Shown here in pieces: positions 9,838-18,444 of a stretch of 64,000 nt of DNA (within the stretch, counting starts at the first letter, position 1; every line of letters begins with the position of its first letter). The DNA comes from Mesorhizobium loti (lineage in GTDB: Bacteria; Pseudomonadota; Alphaproteobacteria; Rhizobiales; Rhizobiaceae): contig NZ_PJRO01000001.1 of assembly GCF_002858745.1 (NCBI RefSeq), forward strand, positions 434,001 through 498,000, written 5' to 3'. A model generated the notes under the pieces. The model was not told the origin of the DNA, made no database searches, and saw only the letters and a program-made list of their open reading frames with translations. The position numbers and the translations under genes are program-made.

Positions 9838-10890
9838 TCAGCTGAACAACTCGTCATAAATCTTCAGCCACGACTTCAGCGGCTCCGTTTCTGGCGACGC
9901 TATTTCCGGCTTCAGCATGGTGATCTTGAACTGCCCGCTGACCGGGCTGATCGACGGATCTTTCGGCGGCACCTTGGCATTGACCGGAGGATAGCCGGCA
10001 TCGCGGATCACATACGCAGCCTCGTCCGAGAAATAATATTCGAGGAAGAGCTTGGCGGCGTTCGGGTGCGGGGAATTCTTGACCAGGGCGATGGCGCCAA
10101 GATTGGCCACGAGCGGTTCCATCTTGACCCAGGCGATCGGCGCGCCCTTGCCTTTGCTGATGACCGCATGGTGGTTGTAGGTCATCAGGCCGATTTGATG
10201 TTCGCCCGATATCACCTTGTCGATGACCACTCGCTGATTGCCGGGCTCGCGAACGACTTTCTGTTCCGAGAGCTTGTGCAGATAGGCGTGGCCTTTCTCG
10301 TCGCCCATCGTCATCAGGATGTTGCCGATGAAGCCCGGCGGTCCGGATATGCCGCGGGTATCGGTCCACACTATCTTGCCCTTCCATTTCGGATCGAGCA
10401 GATCCTCATAGGTCTTTGGAGCCTGATCAGCTGGAATGAGATCGGTGTTGTAGGTGGTCGTCAGATAAAGAACGTCGCTGCCGCAATAGAGCTTCGATGC
10501 CGGTTTGAACATCGGGTCATAGTCGGCCATCGAGGCCGGCGCGTATGGTTCGATGAAATTGGCCGCTTCCAGCGGCGCCAGCGCGGTACCGGGCGTATCA
10601 AAGACATCGACCTCGATCTTTCCGGCGCGCGCCTGACTGGTGATCTTCAGGACGGTGTCGGAGTCTCCTGCCTCCAGGTATTTGACTTCGATGCCATATT
10701 TGTCCTGGAAGTTCTTGGTCAGCGGCCGCACCAGTTGCTTGATGATCAGACCGGTGTACCAGACCACCTGCCCTTCCGCTTTTGCATCCGCGATCAATTG
10801 CGCGGCCGGCTCGGCACGCGCCAAACCTCCAGTTGCCAGCATGGCCAGCGAAGCGCCGGCCAGCTGCAAAACGCTGCGTCGTGTGTGCAC
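9838..10890 (-). CDS. ABC transporter substrate-binding protein, family 1 (ferric/organic-anion type), Tat-like signal
   Basis: 350 residues from a GTG start, chosen because GGGAGG lies six bases upstream; the open frame extends 31 codons further without support. The N-terminus TRRSVLQLAGASLAMLATGG-LARA fits a twin-arginine signal with an AxA cleavage site. The mature start with VVWYTG, the KVEVDVFD-like segment, GPPGFIGNIL and the ending SWLKIYDELF are typical of AfuA/FbpA-like family 1 solute-binding proteins. No permease or ATPase gene is adjacent, so it must work with a transporter encoded elsewhere or be a relic. The ligand is unknown. Confidence 0.85.
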   Translation of the reverse strand: MHTRRSVLQLAGASLAMLATGGLARAEPAAQLIADAKAEGQVVWYTGLIIKQLVRPLTKNFQDKYGIEVKYLEAGDSDTVLKITSQARAGKIEVDVFDTPGTALAPLEAANFIEPYAPASMADYDPMFKPASKLYCGSDVLYLTTTYNTDLIPADQAPKTYEDLLDPKWKGKIVWTDTRGISGPPGFIGNILMTMGDEKGHAYLHKLSEQKVVREPGNQRVVIDKVISGEHQIGLMTYNHHAVISKGKGAPIAWVKMEPLVANLGAIALVKNSPHPNAAKLFLEYYFSDEAAYVIRDAGYPPVNAKVPPKDPSISPVSGQFKITMLKPEIASPETEPLKSWLKIYDELFS

Positions 10891-11195
10891 GTAAACCCTC
10901 CCACTGTAATCGTTCTGTTGATTGCCAGGCCTCTTCCAACAGATGGCCTCCTCAAGATCCTGGCGATCAAAAACTGCTCGCAAGCGGCGACAACCGTCAA
11001 ACGACTAAAGAAATCGAACCTATGAGTAATCCTCACGAGCTGGCGACAGCCTGCACTTCGATTGAAAGAAGCTGAGGAGGGTGTTGATCTGTGCGGGGCC
11101 TATATCCCGGCTGGGATTGCATGATGGCGCGGCACAGGGGAATGCTTGAGCCAGGCTCAAGCGGACATGCCGCGTTTACGCCGTCGTCGCGGAGA
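10891..11195. other. 305-bp intergenic stretch with one long palindrome
   Basis: No credible gene is seen between the binding-protein gene and the aldose epimerase gene, both leftward. The stretch holds a GGGAGG ribosome site at its left end and the 19-base palindrome at 11144-11162. Confidence 0.6.
11144..11162. promoter_or_regulatory. 19-bp palindrome, possible operator
   Basis: GCTTGAGCC, one central A, then GGCTCAAGC: nine-base perfect arms. It lies about 250 bp upstream of the binding-protein start and just past the end of the epimerase gene. The near-zero loop makes it a better protein-binding site than an RNA hairpin. The binding factor is unknown. Confidence 0.45.
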
Positions 11196-12092
11196 TCAGG
11201 ACGATTGCCGCGGCAGTGCCATGAACCGCGCACGCGCCTTTAGCTGCGCGCCGGGTTCAAGTTTCACCATGCCGTGCCTGATCGGCCCTTCCGGCAAATT
11301 GAAAGCGTCGACGGGGTGGGAAACCGGTTCAAAGCAGAAGAAGCCGGCATCCCCGGACGGAGAATAAAGCACGTATCGATCCAGCAGCTCGCTTGCCTCG
11401 ACCAATACCGTCAGGTCCCGTGACGGCCAGTCGATGCGCGCCTTGCCGTCCCAGCCTTCGAACCAGTTGTTGAGCCAGGATCGCGGCAGGTCCCGGCTTC
11501 GGGTAAAATCCAGCTGTGAATGCTTCCAAACAGGTTCGATCGCCCGCGGCAGATGGTCGTCCTGCTCCAGCCAGACACGATCGGCATGGGCGGTCAGCCG
11601 GGTGTCATGGTCGCGCACGAACCATGGATGAAAGCCAAGACCGTAGGGCAAGGCGAGCGCCGCCTTGTTGGTGACGGCGAGCTCCATGACAAGCGTCGCG
11701 CCGTCCAACCTGTAGGTCATCGAGGCGTCGTACCGAAACGGGCCGGGCCCTGCCCCGTCGAGGGAAAGCGTGACAGCATCGTCGCTCGTTTCGACGACAG
11801 TCCAGGCCGCGGAAAATGCGCTACCATGGATGGGGTATCTTTCAGCCGGCATGTTCGGCTCGACCGGGTGAAACGCGCCATTGAAAGCAAAGCCGCCTCC
11901 CGAAACGCGCCCGGAGAACGGAACCAGCAGGATGTTCGACAGGCCGAAGGGATGTTCGGTTTCAGGATCGATTGAACGGAACACCGGTGTCCAGGCACCC
12001 AGATGCATCACGTCGAAGGATGTCAGTCCAGCGCCGAAATCCGGCCGGATGGTGATCCGGGCGACCGCACTGGACAGACTGAGCGGCGCCAT
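11196..12092 (-). CDS. Aldose 1-epimerase family protein
   Basis: 298 residues. The ATG at 12092 overlaps the stop of the upstream SDR gene (ATGA), so this start is preferred over a longer 5' frame. The fold-typical features are IHGSAFSAAW (with the conserved His), LPYGLGFHPWF (second catalytic-region His) and FEPVSHPVDAFN. Such enzymes interconvert alpha and beta anomers of aldoses. As the last gene of the sugar-transport operon, it likely equilibrates the imported sugar before a ring-specific dehydrogenase acts on it. The exact sugar cannot be told. Confidence 0.87.
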   Translation of the reverse strand: MAPLSLSSAVARITIRPDFGAGLTSFDVMHLGAWTPVFRSIDPETEHPFGLSNILLVPFSGRVSGGGFAFNGAFHPVEPNMPAERYPIHGSAFSAAWTVVETSDDAVTLSLDGAGPGPFRYDASMTYRLDGATLVMELAVTNKAALALPYGLGFHPWFVRDHDTRLTAHADRVWLEQDDHLPRAIEPVWKHSQLDFTRSRDLPRSWLNNWFEGWDGKARIDWPSRDLTVLVEASELLDRYVLYSPSGDAGFFCFEPVSHPVDAFNLPEGPIRHGMVKLEPGAQLKARARFMALPRQSS

Positions 12093-12847
12093 CACCAGCC
12101 GCCGTCGATAGCGATGTTTTGCCCCGTGATCAGGTCGGAGGCAGGCGAAACCAGGAACAGCACCAGCTCGGCAACATGCACCGGCTCGATGCGCTCCTTC
12201 AGGCACTGATTTTCGAGAATCCAGTCGTTGTATTCCTGCAGCCGATCGGCAAAGACCCGTCGTTCGGCATCAGACACAACCGCACCGGGCGAAACAGCAT
12301 TCACGCGCACACCATGCGGTCCGAGTTCGCGTGCAAGTGTCTTGGTCAGGCCGAGCATGGCTCCCTTGGAAGCGACATAGGGAACATAGCCGTCCCAGCG
12401 GCCATTCAGCGTCACCGAGCAGAAATTGACGATCTTGCCATAGCTCTTTTGTTTCATTGCAGGCGCCACCGCGCGCGTCAGAGCGAAGGCAGCAGCGGAA
12501 TTGACCCGAAGCTGATCTTCATACTCCTCGAGCGAGAAGGCCTCGAACGGCTTGTTGATGATCAGAGCTGCGTTGTTGATCAGGATATCGATGCCACCAC
12601 AGTCCGCGGCGAGCGCTTCGGCACACGCCTGTGTGGCGGCAAGGTTGTTGAGATCGTGACCGACATAGGAAGATCGGACACGACATTTCGCGGCGAGTTC
12701 CGCCGCGAATGCTTCGCCAGCTTCGGCATCCGGCCGATCGAGCAGAAAAAGGTTCGCCCCTGCTGCGCCAAGCACTTCGGCTTGGGCGCGTCCCAGAGTT
12801 CCCAGCGCCCCGGTGAGCAGCACGGTTTTCCCGTCAAGGATCGTCAT
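12092..12847 (-). CDS. SDR family NAD(P)-dependent oxidoreductase (probable sugar dehydrogenase)
   Basis: 251 residues. TGALGTLG near the N-terminus binds the dinucleotide, NNAALI follows, and YVASK carries the catalytic Tyr and Lys with a preceding Ser (FCSVTLN). The end GQNIAIDGGW is typical. An Asp at the end of beta-2 (LLDRPDAE) suggests NAD preference. The ATG at 12847 is chosen; a GTG at 12859 would overlap the ABC ATPase stop. Placed between sugar-transport genes and an aldose epimerase, it is likely the first oxidation step (aldose to lactone), as L-fucose- or arabinose-type dehydrogenases do. This role is inferred from context. Confidence 0.87.
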   Translation of the reverse strand: MTILDGKTVLLTGALGTLGRAQAEVLGAAGANLFLLDRPDAEAGEAFAAELAAKCRVRSSYVGHDLNNLAATQACAEALAADCGGIDILINNAALIINKPFEAFSLEEYEDQLRVNSAAAFALTRAVAPAMKQKSYGKIVNFCSVTLNGRWDGYVPYVASKGAMLGLTKTLARELGPHGVRVNAVSPGAVVSDAERRVFADRLQEYNDWILENQCLKERIEPVHVAELVLFLVSPASDLITGQNIAIDGGW

Positions 12848-12855
12848 CGGCTTTC

Positions 12856-13587
12856 TCACAAGAGGTCGTGGACTTCGTCGATCGAGGTTTCGGCCGTCGG
12901 GCGGTCGAAAACGATCTCGCCGCGCGCCATCGCCACGATGCGGTCGCAGGATTGGAAGACGTGCTGCATGTTGTGCGAGATGAAGATGCCGGTCAGTCCT
13001 TGCGCCTTGAGGCCGCGCACAAAACCGATGACCTTGTTGGTTTCCTTGACCGAGAGATGATTGGTCGGTTCATCCAAGATCAGCACCTTCGACCTGAAGT
13101 GCATGGCGCGCGCGATCGCCACTCCCTGGCGCTGGCCGCCCGACAATTCGCCGACCAGGGCATCCGGCGAACGCAGGTGCAGATCGACATCTGCGATCGC
13201 CTGCACACTTTCCTCGCGCATGCGCTTCTGATCCATCAGACCAAAGCCGCCGAACGCCCATTTCAACGGCTCGCGACCGATGAAAAGGTTGCGCGCGATC
13301 GACATGGTCGGGACCATGGAATTGTACTGGTAGATCGTCTCCAGGCCGTGATGCATGGCATCTTTCGGCGAACGCAAATGAACTTCCTTGCCCTCGATCA
13401 GGATTTCGCCCGCGTCCTGGTGATGCACGCCGGAAAGGATCTTGACGAGGGTCGACTTGCCGGCGCCATTGTCGCCGACCAGGCCGACCGTCTCACCGGG
13501 ATGGATGGTCAGCGAAACATTCTTCAGCGCGTGGACGCCGCTGTACCATTTCTGGAGATTGCGGCACTCGATGATCGGTGTGGTCAT
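12856..13587 (-). CDS. Sugar ABC transporter ATP-binding protein (single-domain RbsA/FrcA-like)
   Basis: 243 residues with one ATPase cassette: Walker A GDNGAGKSTL, Q-loop region, signature LSGGQRQGVAIARA, Walker B VLILDEPTNHLS and a switch His (ISHNM). E. coli RbsA has two fused cassettes; the single-cassette form is like rhizobial FrcA. It energises uptake by the adjacent permease. Its start overlaps the permease stop by four bases (ATGA), showing tight coupling. Confidence 0.92.
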   Translation of the reverse strand: MTTPIIECRNLQKWYSGVHALKNVSLTIHPGETVGLVGDNGAGKSTLVKILSGVHHQDAGEILIEGKEVHLRSPKDAMHHGLETIYQYNSMVPTMSIARNLFIGREPLKWAFGGFGLMDQKRMREESVQAIADVDLHLRSPDALVGELSGGQRQGVAIARAMHFRSKVLILDEPTNHLSVKETNKVIGFVRGLKAQGLTGIFISHNMQHVFQSCDRIVAMARGEIVFDRPTAETSIDEVHDLL

Positions 13588-14567
13588 TTGTGCGCCTCCA
13601 CCTTGATCTTGCGCGATATCCTGGCCATCCAGGCATTGGCGATGACGGCAAACATGGTGAGCAGGCCGATCGCGAACTTGAACCAGTTGGCGTCGACGCG
13701 CGACAGGACCAGTCCGTTGTCGATGGTGCGGATGAGCAATGTGCCGATGATGGCGCCAAACACCGTGCCGATGCCGCCGGCAAGCGCCGTGCCGCCGATG
13801 ACCGCGGCGGCCACGGCCTGCAGTTCCAGGCCTTCACCGATCGACGGCAAGGGCGAGCCGAGGCGCAGCACCTGCAGCAGGCCGGCAAATCCCGCCAGCA
13901 TCGAACACAGCATGAAGCAGATGATCTTCACGCGCTTGACCGGAATGCCCATCGAGGCGGCCGCCTCGTTGAAGCCGCCGGTGGCGCGGATCCAGTTGCC
14001 GAAATTGGTGAGCGACAACAGCGCTGCAGCCAGGGCGGCGATGACCACGAACCAGACAAAGGACATGCGCAGGATCGATCCCTGCCAAATGTAGTCGGTG
14101 AACAACCAGGTCGGCAGATTGTCGGGCAGCAGCGGCGGAAAACCGCCGGAGATGACGATGGTGAGCGAGCGGGCGATGAACAGCATGCCCAGCGTCGTGA
14201 TGAAGCTCGGTATCGCAAATTGCAGCGTGATGTAGCCGTTGATGAACCCGATCAGCGCACAGATCGCCAGCCCGATGAGCAGGGCGAGCGGAAACGGAGT
14301 TCCGGCATTCAGCATCACCGCGATGCTCATCGGCATCAGCGCGAAGACCGACCCGACGGAAAGATCGAATTCGCCGCAGATCATCAGCATGGTGACGCCG
14401 ATCGCCACCAGCGCCATCTCCGGCAAAAGGCCCATGACGCCGCGAATGTTCTCCACGGACAACAGGATGCCATTCGACTTGATCTGGAAAATCACGAGCA
14501 GGATGACAAGTAGCGCGAGGCCGGCGAGTTCCGGCTTGTCCAGATAGATTTTCAAAAACCGCTTCAT
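13584..14567 (-). CDS. Sugar ABC transporter permease (RbsC/FrcC-like)
   Basis: The 327-residue inner-membrane protein has about nine or ten hydrophobic segments. GEFDLSVGSVFAL near residue 65 and the EAA-like AAVIGGTALAGGIGTVFGA near residue 250 are hallmarks of carbohydrate uptake transporter-2 permeases. It forms the translocation channel with the ATPase gene that follows. The stretch between it and the binding-protein gene holds a stable hairpin, a common way to raise expression of the binding protein over the membrane part. Confidence 0.93.
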   Translation of the reverse strand: MKRFLKIYLDKPELAGLALLVILLVIFQIKSNGILLSVENIRGVMGLLPEMALVAIGVTMLMICGEFDLSVGSVFALMPMSIAVMLNAGTPFPLALLIGLAICALIGFINGYITLQFAIPSFITTLGMLFIARSLTIVISGGFPPLLPDNLPTWLFTDYIWQGSILRMSFVWFVVIAALAAALLSLTNFGNWIRATGGFNEAAASMGIPVKRVKIICFMLCSMLAGFAGLLQVLRLGSPLPSIGEGLELQAVAAAVIGGTALAGGIGTVFGAIIGTLLIRTIDNGLVLSRVDANWFKFAIGLLTMFAVIANAWMARISRKIKVEAHK

Positions 14568-14586
14568 GGGTGCACACTCATTGCTC

Positions 14587-14615
14587 GGCGTCCCGCCCCA
14601 GGAGGCCGGGACGCC
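14587..14615 (-). terminator. Intra-operon hairpin between binding protein and permease
   Basis: Arms GGCGTCCCG and CGGGACGCC (nine base pairs, 11-base loop) sit 16 bases after the binding-protein stop. It may stabilise or partly terminate the mRNA so that the binding protein is made in excess. Confidence 0.6.
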
Positions 14616-14630
14616 CAGAGGATTGGAGGA

Positions 14631-15605
14631 TCAGCGCAGACCCTGCTTCGACATTTCCATGATCGCCGGGACATCCTTTGGCGTGACAATGCCCTGCCCG
14701 GTGTCGATATCGGCCGGGGTGAGGCCGGCGGTCTTGTAGAGATAGGCCTGCATCACCGGCATGAAGCCCTGCATGTAGGGCTGCTGGTCGACCTGGACCT
14801 GCACATAACCGGCCTGCATCTGCTGGAGGACTTCCGGCACCAGGTCGAACCCGCCCAGAAGCACCTTGCCTGGCGCGATACCACGATCCTTGAGCACCTT
14901 TGCAACGCTGGCTTCCCAATAACCGGTATCGAAATAGGCGGTCGTGTTGGGGTTGGCGTTCAGATAGGCGCCGATGCGGTCGGCAGTGAGTGCAAGATCG
15001 GTGGCGGAATCGATGCGCGTGATGTTGATTTCGCGATCCTTGTGCTCAGCCTTGTACTCCTCGAGAAACTTGGTGACGCCGGCCGCGCGCTGCTCCGACC
15101 AGGTCTGGCCGGGTGCGTTCACGCCGACCAGCAGGTTGAGCGGGCCTTCCTTCGGGAAATTCTCGGACTGAGCCTCGGCGAGCGCATAACCCGCGGCGAC
15201 AAACCCTTGCCCGATGAAGGCCTTGCGAGCATTGCCCTTGGCGCCCTGGCTGTCGTCCACATTGACCGCCAGCACGAGAATGCCAGCATCCGTGGCTTCC
15301 TTGATCACGTTGTCGTAGGCCTTGTCGTCGACGATGGCGACGAAGATCGCGTCGGGCTTGGATGCAATCGCGGCCTGCAGATTGGCCACGGCCTGTTCGA
15401 CCGAGCCCTCCTGCTGCGTCAGCACCAGCTGGCAGGTGGCGCCGACCTTGGTGCAGGCATCGTCATACCCCTTTTTTACCGACTGCCAGAAGGTGTTGGA
15501 CGCTGAAGAATGGCTGATGAAGATGGTGTTGAGGCCCTCGGCGCCGGCGGGCGAAACCATCAGCGAGAAACCAAGTGCGGTGGTGGCCAGGAACTGTTTG
15601 AGCAT
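14631..15605 (-). CDS. Sugar ABC transporter periplasmic substrate-binding protein (RbsB-like)
   Basis: 324 residues. AAGGAGG six bases before the ATG fixes the start. The signal peptide LKQFLATTALGFSLMVSPAGA is cleaved after AxA. The mature part begins with TIFISHSSASNTFWQSVKKG and contains IASKPDAIFVAIVDDKAY and a late GGFDLVPEVLQQMQAGYVQ, as in type I periplasmic sugar-binding proteins. It captures the substrate of the locus; the hinge and pocket residues do not identify the sugar by eye. It is the first transporter gene of the run, 54 bp after the regulator. Confidence 0.92.
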   Translation of the reverse strand: MLKQFLATTALGFSLMVSPAGAEGLNTIFISHSSASNTFWQSVKKGYDDACTKVGATCQLVLTQQEGSVEQAVANLQAAIASKPDAIFVAIVDDKAYDNVIKEATDAGILVLAVNVDDSQGAKGNARKAFIGQGFVAAGYALAEAQSENFPKEGPLNLLVGVNAPGQTWSEQRAAGVTKFLEEYKAEHKDREINITRIDSATDLALTADRIGAYLNANPNTTAYFDTGYWEASVAKVLKDRGIAPGKVLLGGFDLVPEVLQQMQAGYVQVQVDQQPYMQGFMPVMQAYLYKTAGLTPADIDTGQGIVTPKDVPAIMEMSKQGLR

Positions 15606-15659
15606 GTTTTCCTCCTTTGATGTTTTTTGTTGTTGTGAATGTCTTCACGCTGCTTGCGG

Positions 15660-16349
15660 TCAGTCGCGGTCGAACAGTTCGGCTCGACCGCTGGCGATTG
15701 CAGGCAGCGAGTTCAGGATTTCGCGCAGGTGCAGGCGCATCGCCTGTTCGGCGCTGCTCTGGTCACCGCTGGCGATCGCCTCGACGATGCGCTCATGCTG
15801 ATCGATCAGCCGGGTGACGTGCATGTCGTCGACAGACAGGAACCGCACGCGGTCCATCTGCGCCTTGACGCCTTCGATGACATTCCAGGCGTAACTCTTG
15901 CCGGCGGCCGCGGCGAGCGTGCGGTGAAAGAGTTCGTCGAGGCGTAGGAACGCAGCGCGGTCGCTGTGCGGGACACTCTTCTGTTCACCAATCTGCCGGC
16001 GCAACTCGTCAATGGCGCTGGATGCGCGATTTTCGGCGACCTCGCGTACGACATCAGCCTCGATTGCCTCGCGCACGAAGCGCGCGTCCATCACCGCCGC
16101 GACCGATATCTTGGTTACAAACGTGCCGCGTTGCGGCAGGACCTGCACCAACCCTTCCTCGGAGAGCTTGATGAAAGCCTCGCGCACCGGCTGGCGGCTG
16201 ACGGAGAGGGATTTCGCGACTTCCGATTCGGAAAGCCGTTCGCCCGGCAAGAGTTCCGCCTGGATGATACGCCTGCGCAACAGGCGATAGACCTGTGGTC
16301 CGACAGTCTCCCCGAGGGAAATGCCGGCAGGCACTTCGGCGATCTGCAT
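15660..16349 (-). CDS. GntR family transcriptional regulator, FCD (FadR) subfamily
   Basis: 229 residues. The start is chosen at 16349 because GGAGGAGGG precedes it. The N-terminal winged helix contains LPGERLSESEVAKSLSVSRQ-PVREAF and the wing QRGTFVTKI. The C-terminal FCD domain has the metal- and ligand-binding pattern (DELFHRTLA, DQHERIVEAI, AMRLHLREIL). It probably represses the downstream transporter genes and responds to a sugar acid. A TATGGTAG motif at 16386-16393 upstream of it recurs in the promoter at 19.36 kb, consistent with a shared operator. Confidence 0.92.
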   Translation of the reverse strand: MQIAEVPAGISLGETVGPQVYRLLRRRIIQAELLPGERLSESEVAKSLSVSRQPVREAFIKLSEEGLVQVLPQRGTFVTKISVAAVMDARFVREAIEADVVREVAENRASSAIDELRRQIGEQKSVPHSDRAAFLRLDELFHRTLAAAAGKSYAWNVIEGVKAQMDRVRFLSVDDMHVTRLIDQHERIVEAIASGDQSSAEQAMRLHLREILNSLPAIASGRAELFDRD

Positions 16350-16385
16350 GGAGCCCTCCTCCCAAGGCAAAGCCAATCTACCCTA

Positions 16386-16393
16386 CTACCATA
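16386..16393 (-). promoter_or_regulatory. Candidate GntR half-site TATGGTAG upstream of regulator gene
   Basis: The leftward strand reads CTGGTATGGTAGTAG about 37-44 bases before the regulator ATG. The same eight-base core occurs at 19359-19366 inside the promoter of the rightward catabolic genes. The match is visual and only suggests common control. Confidence 0.4.
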
Positions 16394-16420
16394 CCAGTTA
16401 AGCGCATTTCTGCATTCCGT

Positions 16421-17620
16421 TCAACTGGTCTTTGATGAACGGCGGTGAACTGTGAATTTCCGATCGAGGTCCTCGGCGAGATCGACGCCGTGACCTGGCC
16501 CCGGCGGGACGGTGATCATGCCGTCCTTGACGGTCGGCAGTTGCGTGGTGAGATCGGCGTACCAGGTCTTGTAATAGGCACGAACGCTTTCCTGGACGAG
16601 CGCGTTGGGCGCGTTGAGCGAGAGATGCGTCGAGGCCGCAAGCACGACAGGCCCGGTGCAGTCATGCGGGGCAACCGGCAGATGCCAGGTTTCGGCCATC
16701 GTCGCGATCTTCTTTGCCTCGGAAATGCCGCCGCACCAGGACAGGTCGAGCATCACGACACCCGCGGCATCGGTTTCCATCAGGTCGCGAAAAGCCCAAC
16801 GAGTCGCCAGTGTCTCTGAGGCGCAGAGAGGCGCCCGGCTGGCGGCCGCATACCGCTTCAGACTGGAAAGCGAATCCATCTTGATCGGGTCTTCGTGCCA
16901 GAAAGTGGCGTAGGGCTCGAGTGCCCGCGCGATCTGGATGGCGGGCGTCAACTGCCACATCGAGTGGAACTCGACCATGATGTCGATCTTGTCGCCGACC
17001 CGCTTGCGGATCTTCTCGAACGGCTCGAGCGCCTTCCTGAGATCCGGACCTGAAATGTACTGCCCCGAAGTCTTTTCCGCCGCGATGTCGAACGGCCAGA
17101 TCTTCATGGCAGTGATGCCATTGGACAAAAGATCCTCGGCAAGCTCGTCCGCGCGTTCCAGAAACCCGTTCAGGTCGTCATAGTCACGCCCCTGCCCGCC
17201 GATGCCGTAGTTGGCTGTCTGCTGTCCTCTGGCCTCACGCATGTAAGTGTTGCCGGCACAGGTATTGTAGGTGCGGATCTCGTGACGCGAGAAACCGCCA
17301 AGCAACTGGGCAATGGGCAGATTGGTCGACTTGCCGAAGAGGTCCCAGAGCGCGATGTCGATCGCCGAATTGCCGCGCGTTTCAACACCCGTCGAGCGAA
17401 AGCCAAGATAACCGTTCAGGTCCTTGGAAATCTTGTCGATTTCCAGCGGATCGCGCCCGAGCAGCTTGGGTGCCGCCACTTCATGGATGTAGGCTTCGAC
17501 CGTCTCGGCCATGAAGAAGGTTTCGCCGAGACCGGCGATGCCTTCATCCGTGTGGACACGCACCCACAGAATGTTCGGGAATTCGGTGACCCGAATGGTT
17601 TCGAAACAGGTGATCTTCAT
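16421..17620 (-). CDS. Enolase-superfamily (mandelate racemase/muconate lactonizing) sugar-acid dehydratase
   Basis: 399 residues. The probable metal ligands are E217, E243 (HEDP) and E269 (ASET), with H219 (VEFHS) and H319 (APHDCTGP) in the places of the two catalytic His residues of galactonate-dehydratase-type enzymes. The usual KxK base motif on strand 2 is replaced by KIW at 173-175. This favours a dehydratase of a D- or L-sugar acid over a racemase. A lactonizing role is unlikely without KxK. It follows the upstream GntR gene by only three bases and so is co-transcribed with it. The sugar acid is not identifiable. Confidence 0.88.
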   Translation of the reverse strand: MKITCFETIRVTEFPNILWVRVHTDEGIAGLGETFFMAETVEAYIHEVAAPKLLGRDPLEIDKISKDLNGYLGFRSTGVETRGNSAIDIALWDLFGKSTNLPIAQLLGGFSRHEIRTYNTCAGNTYMREARGQQTANYGIGGQGRDYDDLNGFLERADELAEDLLSNGITAMKIWPFDIAAEKTSGQYISGPDLRKALEPFEKIRKRVGDKIDIMVEFHSMWQLTPAIQIARALEPYATFWHEDPIKMDSLSSLKRYAAASRAPLCASETLATRWAFRDLMETDAAGVVMLDLSWCGGISEAKKIATMAETWHLPVAPHDCTGPVVLAASTHLSLNAPNALVQESVRAYYKTWYADLTTQLPTVKDGMITVPPGPGHGVDLAEDLDRKFTVHRRSSKTS

Positions 17621-17623
17621 GGA

Positions 17624-18355
17624 TCAATACACTCCAGCGGCGAGCAGCGCCTTAACCGTCAGGTCGAAATGCTCGACCATGGCAGCCTCTCCCTTGGCGG
17701 GATCGCCATTGGCGATGGCCTGGGCGATCGCCAGATGCGTGTCGACACTTTCCTGCCGCGTCTCGTTGCTGCCGCGGCTTGCCCATCCGATCGGCCAGGT
17801 GTGGCGCGTGACGACATGAAAAGAACCGACGATCATCGAAAACATCGGGTTCCTGGAAGCCAGGCCGATCGCCTCGTGAAAGGCGATGTCGTATTCCATG
17901 ACCTTTTGCGGCTCATAAAAATCGCGCTGCATGGCTTCGGCGAGTTTCAGAATCTCGGCCGCCTCCTTATCCGTGCGCCTTAGGGCTGCGAGCGCCACGG
18001 TGCGTCGTTCCACTGTGCGCCGGACATCGAAGATCTGCTGGATGGTCGCCTGATTGGTGTGGACGGCATGATCGGTGATCATGGCCAGCACATCCGCCCT
18101 CGGCGCCGCCACGCGGGCACGCCGGCCATTGCCGATATCGATCAATGTCAGCGCGGCGAGCGAACGATAAGCTTCGCGTACGATGGTGCGCGACGTGCCT
18201 GTCAGTTCGCAAAAGGCCCCCTCGCTTGGCAGTTCATCGCCGACCTGAAGGCCGTTATCGCGGATGTGGGCCTGAACTGCCGCCATCACCCTATCGACCA
18301 GCCCTTCACCTCCCGGATGATCGGCCGGTTCCCTGGACGTCAACACCGTTTCCAT
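17624..18355 (-). CDS. GntR family transcriptional regulator, FCD subfamily (second in locus)
   Basis: 243 residues. The winged helix (VGDELPSEGAFCELTGTSRT-IVREAYRSL) is followed by an FCD domain with YDIAFHEAIG and the late HFDLTVKALLAAG. A promoter with TTGACA and TATTGC at 18390-18418 would start RNA downstream of 18390, so only the ATGs at 18370 or 18355 can be used; 18355 is taken. It sits at the divergence point of the sugar-acid locus and likely controls both arms, including itself: a CCTAT-CAT-ATAGG palindrome lies over its leader. Confidence 0.9.
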   Translation of the reverse strand: METVLTSREPADHPGGEGLVDRVMAAVQAHIRDNGLQVGDELPSEGAFCELTGTSRTIVREAYRSLAALTLIDIGNGRRARVAAPRADVLAMITDHAVHTNQATIQQIFDVRRTVERRTVALAALRRTDKEAAEILKLAEAMQRDFYEPQKVMEYDIAFHEAIGLASRNPMFSMIVGSFHVVTRHTWPIGWASRGSNETRQESVDTHLAIAQAIANGDPAKGEAAMVEHFDLTVKALLAAGVY

Positions 18356-18362
18356 CACGATA

Positions 18363-18375
18363 CCTATCATATAGG
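18363..18375. promoter_or_regulatory. 13-bp palindrome, candidate operator of the divergent GntR regulator
   Basis: CCTAT, CAT, ATAGG forms a perfect 5-3-5 inverted repeat just downstream of the leftward promoter and before the regulator start at 18355. The position suits autorepression. Confidence 0.5.
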
Positions 18376-18389
18376 CCTGTATTGACCTT

Positions 18390-18418
18390 GCAATAGATTC
18401 GCGATTGCCTATTGTCAA
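18390..18418 (-). promoter_or_regulatory. Sigma-70-like promoter for the GntR gene
   Basis: Reading leftward, TTGACA (18413-18418) and TATTGC (18390-18395) are separated by exactly 17 bases. On the opposite strand TTGCAA (18389-18394) and TATTGT (18411-18416) with 16 bases could serve the SMP-30 gene, so the two promoters may overlap face to face. Confidence 0.6.
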
Positions 18419-18444
18419 CGCGATTGTTGAATGCAGGAGGATGG

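Noticed and set aside
9271..11025. 584-codon rightward open frame
   Set aside because: It lies antisense to the acetyltransferase and the binding-protein genes, both with convincing motifs; its own translation has no family features.
12119..14513. Several long rightward frames opposite the sugar operon
   Set aside because: All are antisense to the SDR, ATPase and permease genes, whose catalytic motifs are intact.
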